This document shows, piece by piece, positions 8,546-21,400 of a stretch of 64,000 nucleotides of DNA. A program made the translations under genes and the position numbers. Origin of the DNA: Eutreptiella sp. 'Long Island Sound 2002'. Its lineage: Eukaryota > Euglenozoa > Euglenophyceae > Eutreptiales > Eutreptiaceae. Where the stretch lies: contig OZ038385.1 of assembly GCA_964036045.1 (NCBI GenBank), positions 41,581,237 to 41,645,236 of the forward strand, read 5' to 3'. Each line of letters starts with the position of its first letter. Position 1 is the first letter of the stretch. The notes beneath the pieces are model-generated. The model saw only the letters and a program-made list of their open reading frames with translations. It was not told the DNA's origin and did not search any database.

Positions 8546-11500
8546 CATGCGGGCCTCGGCGATGCTGGCATCAGTGCATCAGCTGGAAGCGAAAAACAGT
8601 GCCCCACAAGCGTACTCACACAAACGGGATGTGGTACTCCAGCAGGAGCAGCATCTCACGCGCAGTCAGATCAACGGAATCCTCCCTATACCACCACAAA
8701 AAGGTATAAAACAGAGTGTGGCAGTCATCACAAAATGCGAATCCCCCTTCGTGCACGGGATGGACATCAGCATCATCAGAATAGCGGTCACCACAGCACA
8801 CCCCGACACACATGTGTGCCTGTGATGGCCAGAAAGCGCTGCATGACCAGGCTGTCATTGGACAAGGCTGTGAGGTGTGCAGACATCCAAAAATGTTACA
8901 CTTCGCCATGTTACATAGAAATTCTGCGCCATTTATCCCCCCCCCCCCCCACTGGTATTTGTGAGAGCGACAGTAAAAGCACTGAACTTGATGGAAACAG
9001 CACCCACTGTTGTTCGAACAAGTGCGTTGTTTGCATGCACCATGAGAAGACACAAACAGTGACCATTGCGTCATGAATGCACTAGTCATCAGGTGGTTCC
9101 AAAATATCCCCCTCCAACGGACAAGAAGGGGTGACATTGGTTGGCAGGACAGGAAGCAATGTCTCTAAAACCCCATCCGCTGCCGCAGAACACGGGAAAG
9201 ACTTGATCTTCATGGGGCACGTTGTAGCTTTTCGGGCAAATGTATGAAAAAGCAGTTTTTGAGCGACACCTTGGGGCCACCCAGGTGGTGTGCTGAAACA
9301 AATAGAGTTCCACTCCACTACCGTCTGCCGTATCTCACTTAAATGAGGCTGAACTGGCCTTCAGATTGCTTAAAAGGCGATCATCTGCAGCTCAAATTTG
9401 TTGTTCACGCGGCACATTGTTCACTTGTGCGCGCACTTGGCAGTTCAATGTTGGAAACAAGCCCTTGTCCTCCTCTCCTGGATTGGGTTAGGAAGGTGGC
9501 CTTTGGAACAAGTCCGAAGCCTGCTCTTCCCGTTGTCAACCATGTGCACATCAAACATCATCCGATATCATACTGATGTGTACATCAAATGGATTGTAGA
9601 AATGCAAAGCGTGAATGGGTGCAGAGGTGAACACAGAGGTTTCTGCTCTGACTGAAGGCCGAAAAACAAAACGGCATACTACCCAACGCTACTGAAAAAA
9701 TGCTGGAGCTACGTCTCACCCGAACCTGGAAAAGATCTCTGGTTGCCGAAAGGGCGAAGAGTCATGATTCCTTCGCCCCCCCCCCCCAAAAGGAAACTTC
9801 ACATATGATCATGTGATACACACGTGAACAGTATTGTGGGTTGGAGTTCGGACCTCCGACTCCCTCCCTGCATCATCTTTTTTGCCCCTGCCTCTCAGAC
9901 TTATGTGCTGGAACATTGTTCCTGATGAGTTACTGATACTTTTAAGACACACACCACTCCTTGTGCAACGACTGGCCGGTCCAACGATCAGCCCCTGGTC
10001 AGTTTGGCTGTCCCCGCTCCTCAGAAGATCATTTTTAGACCTGGCATTGTCGACTGACTGCCCCTTTGTTCAGACAATGATGCATATAGGGGTCAGAGGG
10101 TCAGGGGGTCGTCGCGCGCCTGCAGTGGGGGGGACGCCTGCGGGGTGGGGGGGGACGCCTGCGGCCAGCAAAAGAAGACACGTGACACGGCATTCCCTGA
10201 CTCATTGTGAGCAGTTGAATGTAAACAAGTGGGGGGAAATCAAGTGTGTTGCAAATTTTCCAGGCACAGAAAAAATTTCGGGGCGCCATTGGCGCCCAAG
10301 TTGCCAGTTCTAACCAGGTGCTAACCAGCCTGGGGTGGGGTGGGGGGGGGGATACGCTTGTCCACCAGAGTACAAGATTTGCGCAAATCACCTTCTCGGT
10401 GTCTATGTTTGTTCGATTACCCCTCCACGCCAGTTTTCCCCGGTGAACCTGCCCCAATCGCCGAGCAGTGGTCGCCTCGTCAGGACCGCATGAAGTCCAG
10501 GCATCACGCACTCGCAGGGCTTCGGGCCGGTTTTTTGCTGATGGCCCTTTGGGGGACTAGGGGAGACGGCGTGCCACGGCCACTCTGTCAGGAGCGGGTG
10601 CTGCCCCCCCCCAGCCCCCCCCCCCCCCCCCTCACACACACACGTACCCCACGCTCTGCTTTCCCTGCTCAGCTCTGCTGGCAGCCTGGGGAATATGCAC
10701 GTCCGCGGGCGCCTCCCCATCGGAGCCATCGCCCCGAACGAGACCAAGGATCACCGACACCTCAGACGGCTCCAAGTACGCCGGCGAGCAGGCGATTGCT
10801 TGAGGGCGCTGGGGGGTTGTTTGGGGCCCTGGCCGGCCCCGCCCGACCCAAATCAGAAAATTTTTCCTTCGGCCAAAAATGAAATTTATCAAAGGGGCCG
10901 GAAACTTGAGGTCAATTTAATTTTAGGTACACAACCCTTTTTTGGGGGGGGGGCCTCTGACCCCCCCCCCCCCACCCCCCGGGAGGGGGGGTTTTCTCCG
11001 TAAGCAATAGCCTGCCGGCAAGCACACCGCCAACATCTCGTCAAGGGCTGCTGCCGAGAACTTTGCAAACAGGGCCCCGACCAACGTTAAGGAGACGTCT
11101 ATGCCCTGCGACTTCGAGGACACCGATGCCTACACCACCGTCGACGGACAGCTGCCAGCGCGGAAGCAAAGATGAGGGGGAACCAGGACTCCGAGAGGAA
11201 CACCGACCTGCCTGCCCACTACACCCCACCGCCCCCAATGACCATTGCCCACAGGACATGGGGGTGGGAGGTGGGGCAATCGGAGGTACCCAGAGTTTGG
11301 GCCCAGCGCCGCTCCCATCGGTTTGGGGGCTCGTTTAGGAGAAACAAGTTCGATGGGACCTGATTCTAGATCGTTGCATTGCAGTGCTGTGGGCCAACCC
11401 ATTTTGTCTACCCCCGCCCCCAAAAGGGTAAAGTGGATAAATTTGAAAGGGTTACAAGTAAAGGGTTAAACCTCCGCCTGTGGTTAGGGTACGCGATTTG

Positions 11501-12609
11501 ACCGCCTGGGGTTAGGGTACGCGGATAGGCCCGTAGAGGTGAGTTTGTGGGCCCATCTGGGTTTGACGTAGCAACCTCTGCGAGGTGATGCATGATTTTA
11601 CCCCGTCAGTATTTTTTTTGTCTCAGACTCACAAGTTCATCCTAAGTGCTCGGCCAGACAGACCGGATCAGTAATGACAGTGTAAATACAACATATGTTG
11701 TCCCGTGCGATACTTGGGTCGCATACCACCCGTGGTGGTGGGACGTATATTTGAAACTCATCTGTAGCCTGTCATTCACTCATGCAGATTCATGATTTTA
11801 CCCCGTCAGTATGCATTCAGCCACGAGGCGTTGTCGGTGCTCTTAGTGCAAGGCCCCTTGTTTATGGCCCTATGCGACTGGTCAGTGATCCAATCGATGG
11901 CAAGAGTTGGGCGGCGGGGGAGGGGGGGGGGTGGATTCTGCATCAACTGACACCTCCCGCCATACCGCACACAGCGCCCTCTCGCAGGGTCAAAGCTTGC
12001 ATTTGGGTGCGTGGTGCCCGGGGGTTTGGGTGCCATCAAGACTGCGGGCCTTTGCCGGCACGGTTGGGTGTGCGGTGTGTGGGGCGGAGGGGGAGGGGGC
12101 ATGAGCCACACAACCACGGCCGGTTGGACACAGCAGGGGCTTGTTCCGACCAGCAAAGCCATTCGCCGCGCAGAACCCATTCAGGACGAGATCTGAAGGA
12201 AGAGCTGCGCCACATCGTGCTTGGTCTTGGGCCCATTGCCTAAGCTGGCACAGCGGGATCGGGTCCGAGGGCTCCACTCGTGCTTGACTTTGAGGTTTGG
12301 TCGCCTCCAAAGCACGTCCCGAATCGACCGAGTTCAAACTGACCAAAGGATATCACACAATACACCAAAAGCAGCCCAGATTGAATGAGGCCAACATGAG
12401 ATGCTAAATTACAAACAATTGAAATCAGGTCAGATCAAACACCCACAGCCCCAACGGCCACCGTGTGCTCCAGCTGCTTTGGCGAAAATGCGGAGTACTT
12501 GTAAGCAGAGTGTCGGTTGATGCAGGTTACGTGAACGTGCGACATACAACCCTTGAGGCCAATTCCCGTCCTGAGTCTCCACTCACAAGTGTCATGGACT
12601 GCGCTACAA
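8546..12609. other. Stretch without a recognised gene; simple repeats and C/G runs
   Basis: I found no convincing gene here. C runs occur at about 8938, 9777, 10607-10631 and 10963, and G runs near 10330, 10947 and 11917. A minus-strand ORF at 9082-9318 has ordinary composition and might be a terminal exon, but nothing supports it. A perfect 22-bp direct repeat beginning CATGATTTTACC occurs at 11591 and 11791, exactly 200 bp apart. Confidence 0.5.
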
Positions 12610-15259
12610 CTATTCTTCCAGAGGCCTGCTACAGTAGTCCTTGGCAACCTTTGTAAAATTCGCCAGCAGCGCCAAATGTTGGCCGGTGCGCCACGGAAGA
12701 CAAGTTCGTTGAGCCTTGTATGAAAAGTGAACCACAAGAGTGTTGCCCAACACGATGGAGTGCAGCTGCCGCTTGGCAGGCAGATACGCGCTGATCCAGC
12801 TCTCCTCACGACCATCACTTGCATCCATCTGCTGCCCCTGCAACACGTCGTGCGTCAGATGGGTCAAACATTTGGAGTTCAGAGTTTGCTTGCGATTGGG
12901 AACATAACTCATGGTGAGGGTCAAAGGGATCATGCCGAGGCCGGTGCCTAGGGAACCCGTGAATGCATAATCTTCACTTTATCCAAGAAAACTGCACTCA
13001 AAGAGCCCAGGAAAACGTCCCCATGTACCAATTGCAGTGCTGTGTGGCGAATCCACCAACTCATCGAACGCAAAAAAGCGGGGGAGAACGGGGGAAGAGG
13101 GAAAGGGGGGGGAAAGGAGAAGGGGGGCGCAGGAAAATGAGGGTAAGTGGGGGAAATGGGGGGAAAGTGGGGGGAAATGGGGGTAAACCATGGCACACCA
13201 CCGCACACCACCGCACACCACCGCACACCCACCGCACACCACCGCACACCCACTGCACACCCACCGCACACCCACCGCACACCACCGCACACCACCGCAC
13301 ATTGCGGCATTTACCGATTGAAAGGATGGGAATTTCGCTGCTCCCCAATACTCACTGCCACGGCGGCCATCACGGATGATAGGCGATGTGGTCTTGTTCC
13401 CTGACCGAACCCCCCCCGCATGCATCAGGCAATCCCACAGAGAGTACCTGCAGATTGCCAGTGCCCCTCTCATGCCACAGGGTGGTGCTGCCACAAGGAC
13501 AGACTGGCATGGAGAAGCATCATTGGACCTTTTGTGGCAGGGCACGTCACGGCCTGCACAAGGCCAGTAAACATAACAGGGAAATCCTCTGAATTTGTGA
13601 CTCCGAATTCTTCCCGCAACGGTCATGCCGGTACTATCGACAAAGCCTTGGGAGAGCCGGACTGAAATCGACCCAATGTGGACCACTTGGCCACGTGTGT
13701 GTTCAACAACTATCACTGGGCGGGGCCAGCACCGCGCGAGAGGGTCCGGGCATAATGCTTGGTAGACCGTACACCGATTTCCGGAGCACTTTGCATCAAG
13801 CGTGACACTGACACCTCTGTGCACGCCCATCAATCAATCGTTACACAAGGGGGGTCTGCAGTTCAGTGCCAGACCCCAACCCCCGCGGCGTGGGCAGGGG
13901 GTCTGGAGGGGGGGGGGGGTCGAAAATTTGTCTCCATTTTGGGGGCATTTTTGAATTCCCCGTTTCATTCTGAGCATTTTGAATATACACAAGTGGGGGC
14001 GAATTTTGGTTTTACGACGCACAAAAAAATGAAAAAACAGTACCATATTCCAATAGATGTACCTCTGAATCAGCAAAGGCATCCCGGCCAGCAGAAGAAA
14101 GAAAGGCGGGATGCGGATGGCGGAAGGGCGTATGAGGACGAGGACACACGGGCCAACATCAGCCTTGCGACTCGCGAGGCTCAACGCTGCTGTGCGCATT
14201 TGAGCCCGTAGCCCCCGTCTGTCCTCAACGCTACCGGCACCTCCCTGCGAATCGCATGCGAGCATCACTGGTACATACCTGTAAATGAGTGCTGTCGATG
14301 GCAAAGCAATTGATGCACCAGCGGTAATACCCTTGATGGCAGACGCCGAGCAGGGGCTGTGGGTGCTGACACCGGCAGACGTTCATGTCCCATTCCTGGA
14401 ACACGTACGCGGCCAACCGATCCTTCCAATACCGCTCGATGAATGTGACCAATTGGGAATGAGCCATTTCACCGTTGGCCCACGATGCGCCGTAGTAGTG
14501 TGCCTGCTGGTTCCCTGGCGGCTCCCAGGCCCCGAGTGCCTGATGCAGGGCCGGGAACTGGCAGTGATTGACCGTGTTTGCCACCGCTATCGACTCGGAC
14601 CCTCGCGACAGGACGTGGTGAACCAGGCGTTCGAAGGTGCCATCCTTGACGAACAACACATCGTCGTCGATGCGGATGAACACGTGGTCCGGGTGGTCCT
14701 GCACGATGCGCTCCCACGCGTCCGTGTCGTTCCGCAACGGAGCCCGCCCAAGGTCCGCGGGGCTGGTGTCGATGGGCCGCTTCGCGATGATCTCGCCTGG
14801 AAATTGCCGCGCCCATTCCTCACCCATCGCGATCTCGCTGGGCTTTTTGGTGAACATGATGAGCCACAAAGCGTCCAGAATCCCACCGGCGGACCGCAAG
14901 TTGCGTTCCAGGAAACATTTCAGGATCCGCACGTAATATTCGCGGCCAAACCAAACGAGGCCCACCACTGTTCTCCGGGGTGAAGTGCGCAACACACTTT
15001 GTCGGATGTGCTGCAGAGTCGGGGGCTTTTTGGTTTCGAGCTGATCAGATCTGAAGACCTCCAGCCTGCGGTCGATGCAGCGAGTCATGTTGTCCCTTCG
15101 GACGGACTGATACCCGCGCTTGCAGAAGAAGGGCTGGCCCTGGGCATCCACCACCTTCCTCCTCGATGGCAATCCGAAAACATGGGGCAACGAAATCACA
15201 TACAGGGCAAGAGCGATGAGAGCTGCAGTGCCGTGCAAGCTCACCAGATCGCACAACAT
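12610..15259 (-). CDS. Glycosyltransferase-like protein (GT-A type, DDD motif), two exons
   Basis: Proposed CDS: exon 15259..14279, intron 14278..12838 (1441 bp, GT-AG), exon 12837..12610. Both junctions are phase 0 and the sum is 403 codons. The start chosen is the first in-frame ATG. It gives a short cytoplasmic end and a hydrophobic segment (about residues 10-28) fitting a type II Golgi anchor. The lumenal part has VVGLVWFGREYYV, then HVFIRIDDDVLFV with the metal-binding DDD near residues 198-200, and later FQEWDMNVCRC and GYYRWCINCF. Exon 2 supplies SWISAYLPAKRQ and NTLVVHFSYKAQR, a C-terminal pattern I associate with the same algal protein family. Substrate unknown. Further small exons inside the long intron cannot be excluded. 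Confidence 0.65.
13180..13305 (+). repeat. Short tandem repeat of the CACACCACCG type inside the glycosyltransferase intron
   Basis: Units of 8-10 bases built from CCGCACAC and CACCACCG repeat for about 110 bp, preceded by GGGGGAAATGG-type purine repeats from about 13080. It generates long spurious ORFs on both strands. Confidence 0.8.
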
Positions 15260-15329
15260 TCGCTGCAGCTCCAAGCAAGAGCAGCCAATGATTGAAAGGA
15301 GTAAACAGCGTTCGCAGGAGCGCACAAGG

Positions 15330-18300
15330 AACGCTGACGCAACGAGAACACAATTCTTCAGCAGCAGATGGCCATTAATAATAATTGCATTCTATCATTC
15401 TGAAAAATGTCGCCAGGCTGGACACCATTTCTGCATCATTCTAAGTCCTACACTTCCTGGTATCCAACTATAGGAGATACCAGCCCGTAAGTGGATACTT
15501 AGAAGCTGAGGAAGGCGCAATCATCACTCGCACTGCATCAGTTCTTGTGTTCGATTGGGATATGCTATGGACAAATCTAGATGAGATACTGTGCATTCAT
15601 CTGGCACAAAAGCATACATATCTACAGTCAAACTCGAAAGTGCAACCTGAAGATGCTGAGGAAGTGGGTGCAGGGGGTTGGGATACCAGGCATGCTCGCA
15701 CATTGAAAATCGCAACAAACAGACAGGCAAACACATTTCAGACTGTCGGACAGGCAGACAGACAGAATTCAGATTGTTGCCGCGGTCCCGATCCGGCATC
15801 GTGACCAAGCGGGTATCACAATTGACAGCGTGTCAAAGGACATAAGTGATTTTGACTGGTGAATTCGGGGTGAAACCCTGGTCTATAATGCTGGAATGGG
15901 ACGACAGCAGGTGGAGACGTCTCTCTTCATGAACGCCGCCGTCCATGTGCTCATTGAAGTAAATAGACATGAAAGACGGCCTGAGGCCTCTCACCTGCCC
16001 TCGTGGTTCGACTCAAAACCATGGACGCCGCTGAGATCATGACTGATGTGCGCTAATCAAATTTCATCATTTAAAACATGAGTGCACTTAATCTATGGTT
16101 GCAGTCTGATTAATTGGGCCGACTTGACAATGGTGGGCTTCAAATGAGTGCCTTTTGGGTGACAAATCATGTCAGAGGTGCCCACAATTGTCGGATCAAT
16201 GCTTGTGTTGGTCAGTAGACATTTCGAATTGCATAAAATACCTTTGCTTTATGACGAAATCTGTTTCTCTGATTACAACTCATGCCCTCCATTTATGCAT
16301 ATTCGTCATTTTTGTGCTTCATGCCTTGCTCTGAAAGGAGTTTGTTCGTGTGCCATGAACATTCTAAGCATCAATTAGAATAAGCTACCCATATGAGTGC
16401 CAAATTAAATTGGTTCATGCATGTGCTTCAAGAAATGGCTGATATAGAGTGAACTATCATTGAGGTTACATCCAGCCATGAAGCATTTGTTGTACGAAGA
16501 TGAATTGTCATTGATTTTCAGCTAGAAATACGCCAATGCTGGGAAGCAATTGAGGGCAACATCAACTCTCACCTTGATGATAAGTGAGATCATTCAGTTC
16601 TTTGAGTTTTGTTGTAAGTGCTTTACAAGAGTTAGCTCCATGTTAGCCCTCAATGAACTTTCCACCCTTCATCATGATGAATTTGGTGAAGAATGTGTTG
16701 CAAATTTGGAATTATTTGGTGCTTTGTTAAGCCTAGGACAATGTAAACAATCCCTTGGATTCATTTGGTTCAACACCCCTCCTGACTTTGATGAGCTAAG
16801 AATTCACCCCTTGTGGGGCATTGGGTTGTGGCATTGTCCTAGATAATGTGGAATTTGCATAAGTCAAGAGGAGGTCATGTCCATTCTGTGGAGAGGTCGG
16901 AATATGATGATATTGTTCCCAATTCCTCTTGCTTGCAACAATTGACGAACGATTTTCTCTCACCCAATCCCCTTCGGATGCATCATATGATTCATATGTG
17001 TGTGCAGCATGATGTTCTCTTCCTTTGTCCGTGCGATGCACCCCTGCTCATTACATTGCATTTCTGTGTCAAGTAGTTCGGTTGATGTGATTTGCATTTA
17101 TCAAGGAATTGGACTTGGATTCCAAGCACAAATTTCCAAGCTTCAGTACTATGTGTTTGCGGACTTCATCCTTCAAGAAGGTGTTGGTGCATTAACTTGC
17201 ATCGCCTTGCTTATCTTCTTGCTTCGTCTTGCTTGTTCACCCTTTCTTCCAACCCTTCCTTGCCCTCTTGCCCTTCCTCCTTGTCTTAGGTCACGGGAAC
17301 TCGGCCTGTTTGCCTGCCAAATCTGTACCTTGTCCTGGTTGGTTCAGCCTGCACAGGCTCAATGTTCTCCTCCTCCCTCCTCCCTTTCCACCTCAAGTCA
17401 AGTCCACATTGTGTGGCTACTAGGGGCCGGGCCCATGTGATCCTCCTTGCATCACCTGTGCGGCACTCTTGCATCACCGCCCATTGCCTTTCCCCGACCT
17501 CCCCTTCCGGAAGAAAAGGTCAATTTTGGAGCCGAACCACGCGTTGCAAATAGAGAGGCTATGGTGGCTTGAGGAGTGGCCCAAGAAGAAGAAGAAGCTG
17601 GCGATGGCCGCCACCCAGATCCAAACACTCAGTTCAACGGTATGTGCAAATCGATCAATAAGTACAAGTGAGAAGCAACCTGAGTCTTTGAGGGCCAAAC
17701 TTCTCTCACCTCCCTCGATTAAACCATCCACCTTAAGGAGACAAAATGGACCTCAAACCTCACATATATGCAGAAGAAATGGCCCAAATGTACGTTGTAC
17801 AAGGGACGAGCGAAGCGAAGTGGGCGCCGTGAGAAGTGAGTGAAGCGACCGGCTATGTTCGCCGAAGAAACACATGATCTCCGGACGCTATGTCACAAGT
17901 GAGGCCCTAGCCCGCTCGAGTATCTTGGCGGTGGTTGCGTATAGGAGCGGCGATGCAGGAGTTTCCCTTGGCTTAATGCATGAATACAGCTCCTACACCA
18001 TATTAACAATCAACCATTTGGCATGTACCAGTTCATCTTCTTTGCTGCCCTCCTTAGCAGCCTCATCCCCCTCCTCAGATTTTTCCTTGGATTCAGCCTA
18101 TTCCTCGCTCTCCGCCTCAGATCCGATGCCTTTGCCTTGTTGCTGTTTGTTTTTCATCTTTTCCCATCCATACCCATTCAATTAGGTCTCAGCCACCCAT
18201 ACTATAAACAAGGCCTGATTGAGCCCATGCACGCCTAAGGCTTCTAGGCCCAAGTACAAGGGAAGACAAGAACAACGAGAAGAAGAAGAAGAAGAAGAGG

Positions 18301-19540
18301 CAAAAGAGGCACAACAGGAAGGAGAACACAAAGGCAAGAAGGAAGAAGAAGAACAAGCACGCCATTCGTGGGATCAGCCACCCACGAAGAGGAGAAGGAC
18401 CACATGAGTGATGGCATGGCGGCGGCAGTAGAAAAGAAGGGAAGACATCAAGGTGAAAGAGACAAAAGGTGGACAGGGGCGTTGGACAATCATCCCAACG
18501 ATCCCCAGCCCGCAGAACAATGCTAATTTGCATATTGCTTGTCGCCGGCACTGATGTGGTGAGTGTGTTGCGGACCTTGTAGGGCGGTCACTTCTAGCAC
18601 TACCCTCCTTATTGTGCCATCGCGTGTTGACCTTTTTTTGTTTCTTGTCGGGCTCTTTGGCATGGCGGCTTTGCCTGTCATTGGTGTGCAAGTGGACACC
18701 CGAGCATGTTTTAGGGGTCCTATACGAGCTAGTGCCGGATCCACAACCCACGCCGCAAAGCAGCGTCCGATGTGGCGGTGCATGCCAAGAAAGCAATAGC
18801 GGCATGGACTTCGGCAGAGGATAAGGGACCAATCGACATGTCCATGTGACACATCCGGCCCCTTATTCTCGGCAAGTGGCTCTCGACATGAGAACCTATA
18901 TGAAAAGATGAAAGATACCAAAGTTGTTGCCTGCACCGCGGTGGACCCTTCAAGTCCCCGGCCTAGAAATTTTCTTGGGTCTACATGGATCAGGAAGAGC
19001 ACGAAACAACAACAAACAACCCCATAAGCCTGAAGAACCATGCCACTTTTGTGGTGCCCCGCTGCAAGACAAATACCCCTCATTACACTGATAGTGGGGT
19101 TGAAAAACCACTTGTGGCACCATGGCACCGTCACTCAAAGCCATCCGCATGCACCCGATTCTTAGCCGCAGAACCGCGTGCTCCCCGTTGCTTGGCACAG
19201 CAAAATCTTCTTTGTCTTCTCCTTCTTCTCCTTCCCCTTTTCTTGCTCTCCACCTATCCGCGCTCACACCTCTAGTCCTTTGCAGGGCGAAATACTCGTC
19301 TTCTCTTTCTTCTCCTTTTCCTTCTCCTTTTCCTTCTCCTTCTCTTCATCCTTCTCCTTCTCTTCCTTCACTCCCTCGTAGGGCCGGCCGCACGCCGCTT
19401 GCCTTGCAACAACCACCATAAAATCATCCGGGGCTATGTCGCACTGGTGAATCCTCTGCCAACTACCCCATCTTATCTTATCCTCCATTAAGTAGCGGAT
19501 GGTGGGGTGCTCCTTTGGATTCATTGTTCGTAGTGTGCAT
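15330..19540. other. Gene-poor stretch
   Basis: No gene I can support. 16000-17100 is comparatively AT-rich with only short ORFs. 18240-18410 is GAA-rich on the plus strand and could encode an acidic segment, but has no partners. 19200-19375 is almost pure pyrimidine (CTTCTCCTTTTC-type), a low-complexity tract with mirror symmetry. Confidence 0.5.
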
Positions 19541-19550
19541 TTCTATGCCG

Positions 19551-20490
19551 CCCCACTGCAAGATAAATACCCCCCTAACAAGCCCAATTACCCTAGAAAA
19601 GGCCCAAAAGTGCCCAACCTGGGGCCCACACCCTGATCAACCCAATCAACCCTTGGCCTCAAACTCTTTTGCGTTGCGTGCGGCGCCTCATGGAGAGCAC
19701 AGGAAAACAAACAACATCCTCGTACAACCTTGTGGGCCCCGAGAAACATGCAGTTTTCCAGGCACCCCAAAACAAGTACCCCCCCAAAAAAGCCCAATCA
19801 CCCCAAAAATGGCCCAAAGGTACCGCACGTGGGGCCCACACCCTAGTCAATCCATTGAACCCTTGGTCTCAAACTTGTTTGCATTGTGTGTGGTGCCCCT
19901 TGGGGAGCACGAAAAGCACACAACGTCCCTAGACAAGGACTGTGGGATCCGAGAACCATGCCACTTACGCTACTCCCCATTGCACAAAAGATACCTCCTT
20001 GAATTGCCCAAATACCTTACAAATGGGCCAAAAGTACCCAATGTGGGGCCCACACCCCTGTCACCCCATTGAACCCGTGGCCTCCAACCCTTGTGCATTG
20101 CGTGCCGCGCCTCTCGAAGAGCACAACATCCGGAAACAACCCTCTGGGCTCCAACAACCATGCCAACTTTGCAGATTCTGACTGCAAAACATTTTCCCCC
20201 CCTAAAAGCAGCCCAAATACCCCAGAAACGGCCCACAGGTGGCCAACTTGGGGGGCACCCCCTGGTCAACCCATTGAACCCTTGGCCTCAAACTCCTTTG
20301 TATTGTGTGCGGCGCCTCCTGGGGAGCACAAAAAGCACACATCATCCCTAGTCAACCCTGTGGGCCCCCAGAAACATGCCGTTTTCCTGGCACCACACTG
20401 CAAGACAAAGACCCCCTTAAAACAGCCCAAATACCCTAGAAATGGCCTAAAAGTGCCCAACTTCGGGGATCAATGGTCGGTTCTGATAGA
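19551..20490 (+). repeat. Satellite, about 205-215 bp unit, five tandem copies
   Basis: Each unit carries, in order, a 'CCCCACTGCAAGA'-like start, 'GCCCAAATACCC', 'GGCCCAAAAGT', 'GGGGCCCACACCC', 'AACCCTTGGCCTCAAAC', 'GGAGAGCACA' and 'GAAACATGC'. Unit starts lie near 19551, 19764, 19976, 20180 and 20393. Single dispersed relatives occur near 19050 and at 21215-21400. The ORFs across it are by-products of the repeat. Confidence 0.8.
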
Positions 20491-20892
20491 CTGAATGTCC
20501 CCGCCATAGACAATTCCAGCCATTAGTCCAGCAGTACTGCGAAATCCAATCAATGCACGTGTCCCCTTCTTGGTTGGGGTGCTCCACTATGTAAAATACA
20601 GCGAGGCGTTGCGGTTAGCTCCGTGGGTCACTTGTGTGCTTGTCCTTTGCTGCCGGCTCCAGCGAACAACCTGGATCAATATAAAGCAGTCGTCCATAAA
20701 TGTGGACTGCATTCACTGTGTCACATGCGAGCTGACTGGGCTGCAAAGCATGGCACTCATTCGGCCTTACCCCGTCTGTCGCTGTTTAGTTTCAAAGAGT
20801 GAAGGGAGTAACATACATTAAGACTCAGAAATCAGAATGCGTTGCAGATGCATGTGTGCCATGTGGCTGTGTGCTTATGGGATCATATTTCT

Positions 20893-20975
20893 GGTGAGGT
20901 GCCCCGTGCCTCAGTGGAAGCACCCTGGATTCCAGCGGCGCTGGTCCCAGGTTCGAACCCCACTGCCCGAGCCGC
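20893..20975 (+). repeat. tRNA-derived SINE-like sequence
   Basis: A box A-like stretch (TGCCTCAGTGGAAGC) is followed about 45 bases later by box B GGTTCGAACCC. The stems do not pair as a tRNA should. Together with the element at 5118-5205 it suggests a tRNA-derived SINE population. Confidence 0.45.
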
Positions 20976-21214
20976 CAGAACCGGATCAAGCGGAGCGGCG
21001 GCTCGGGCAAAGGCAAGCAACGGGTGGGGTGGCAGCCTCCCATCGGGCGTGGGCGGTGGCGGGGCGCACTGCTGCAGGTGCCCGGGCACATTTTTGCTAG
21101 TTGATGATGGTGTGTGTAACTAAAACAGCGCATTAAGAAAATAGACCAGGCCAATGTGAAAAAATAGATAGAAACGGGAGGGGCCCCAGTCCCCAACTTC
21201 GCCCCCCCCCCCCC

Positions 21215-21400
21215 GGTCAAGCAATAGAACCCTTGGCCTCCAACTCTTCCACATTGCATGCTGCGCCTCTTGGAGAGCACAACGAGCACAAGACATCAGG
21301 AGACAACCCTGCGAGCTCTGAAAACCATGCATGTTTCGCAGCGCCCCACTGCAAGACAAATACCACACAATCTGGTGAAGGTGGTGTTGAAAAACAATGT
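21215..21400 (+). repeat. Dispersed single copy of the 210-bp satellite unit
   Basis: It contains the 'AACCCTTGGCCTCCAAC', 'GGAGAGCACAA' and 'CCCCACTGCAAGACAAATACC' blocks of the tandem array, preceded by a C run near 21202. Confidence 0.7.

Noticed and set aside
11470-11530. Telomere-like GGTTAGGGTACGCG copies
   Set aside because: Only two copies interrupted by unrelated bases; no TTAGGG array.
12979-13833. 284-codon minus-strand ORF and relatives
   Set aside because: Much of it is translation of the CACACCACCG repeat within the glycosyltransferase intron.
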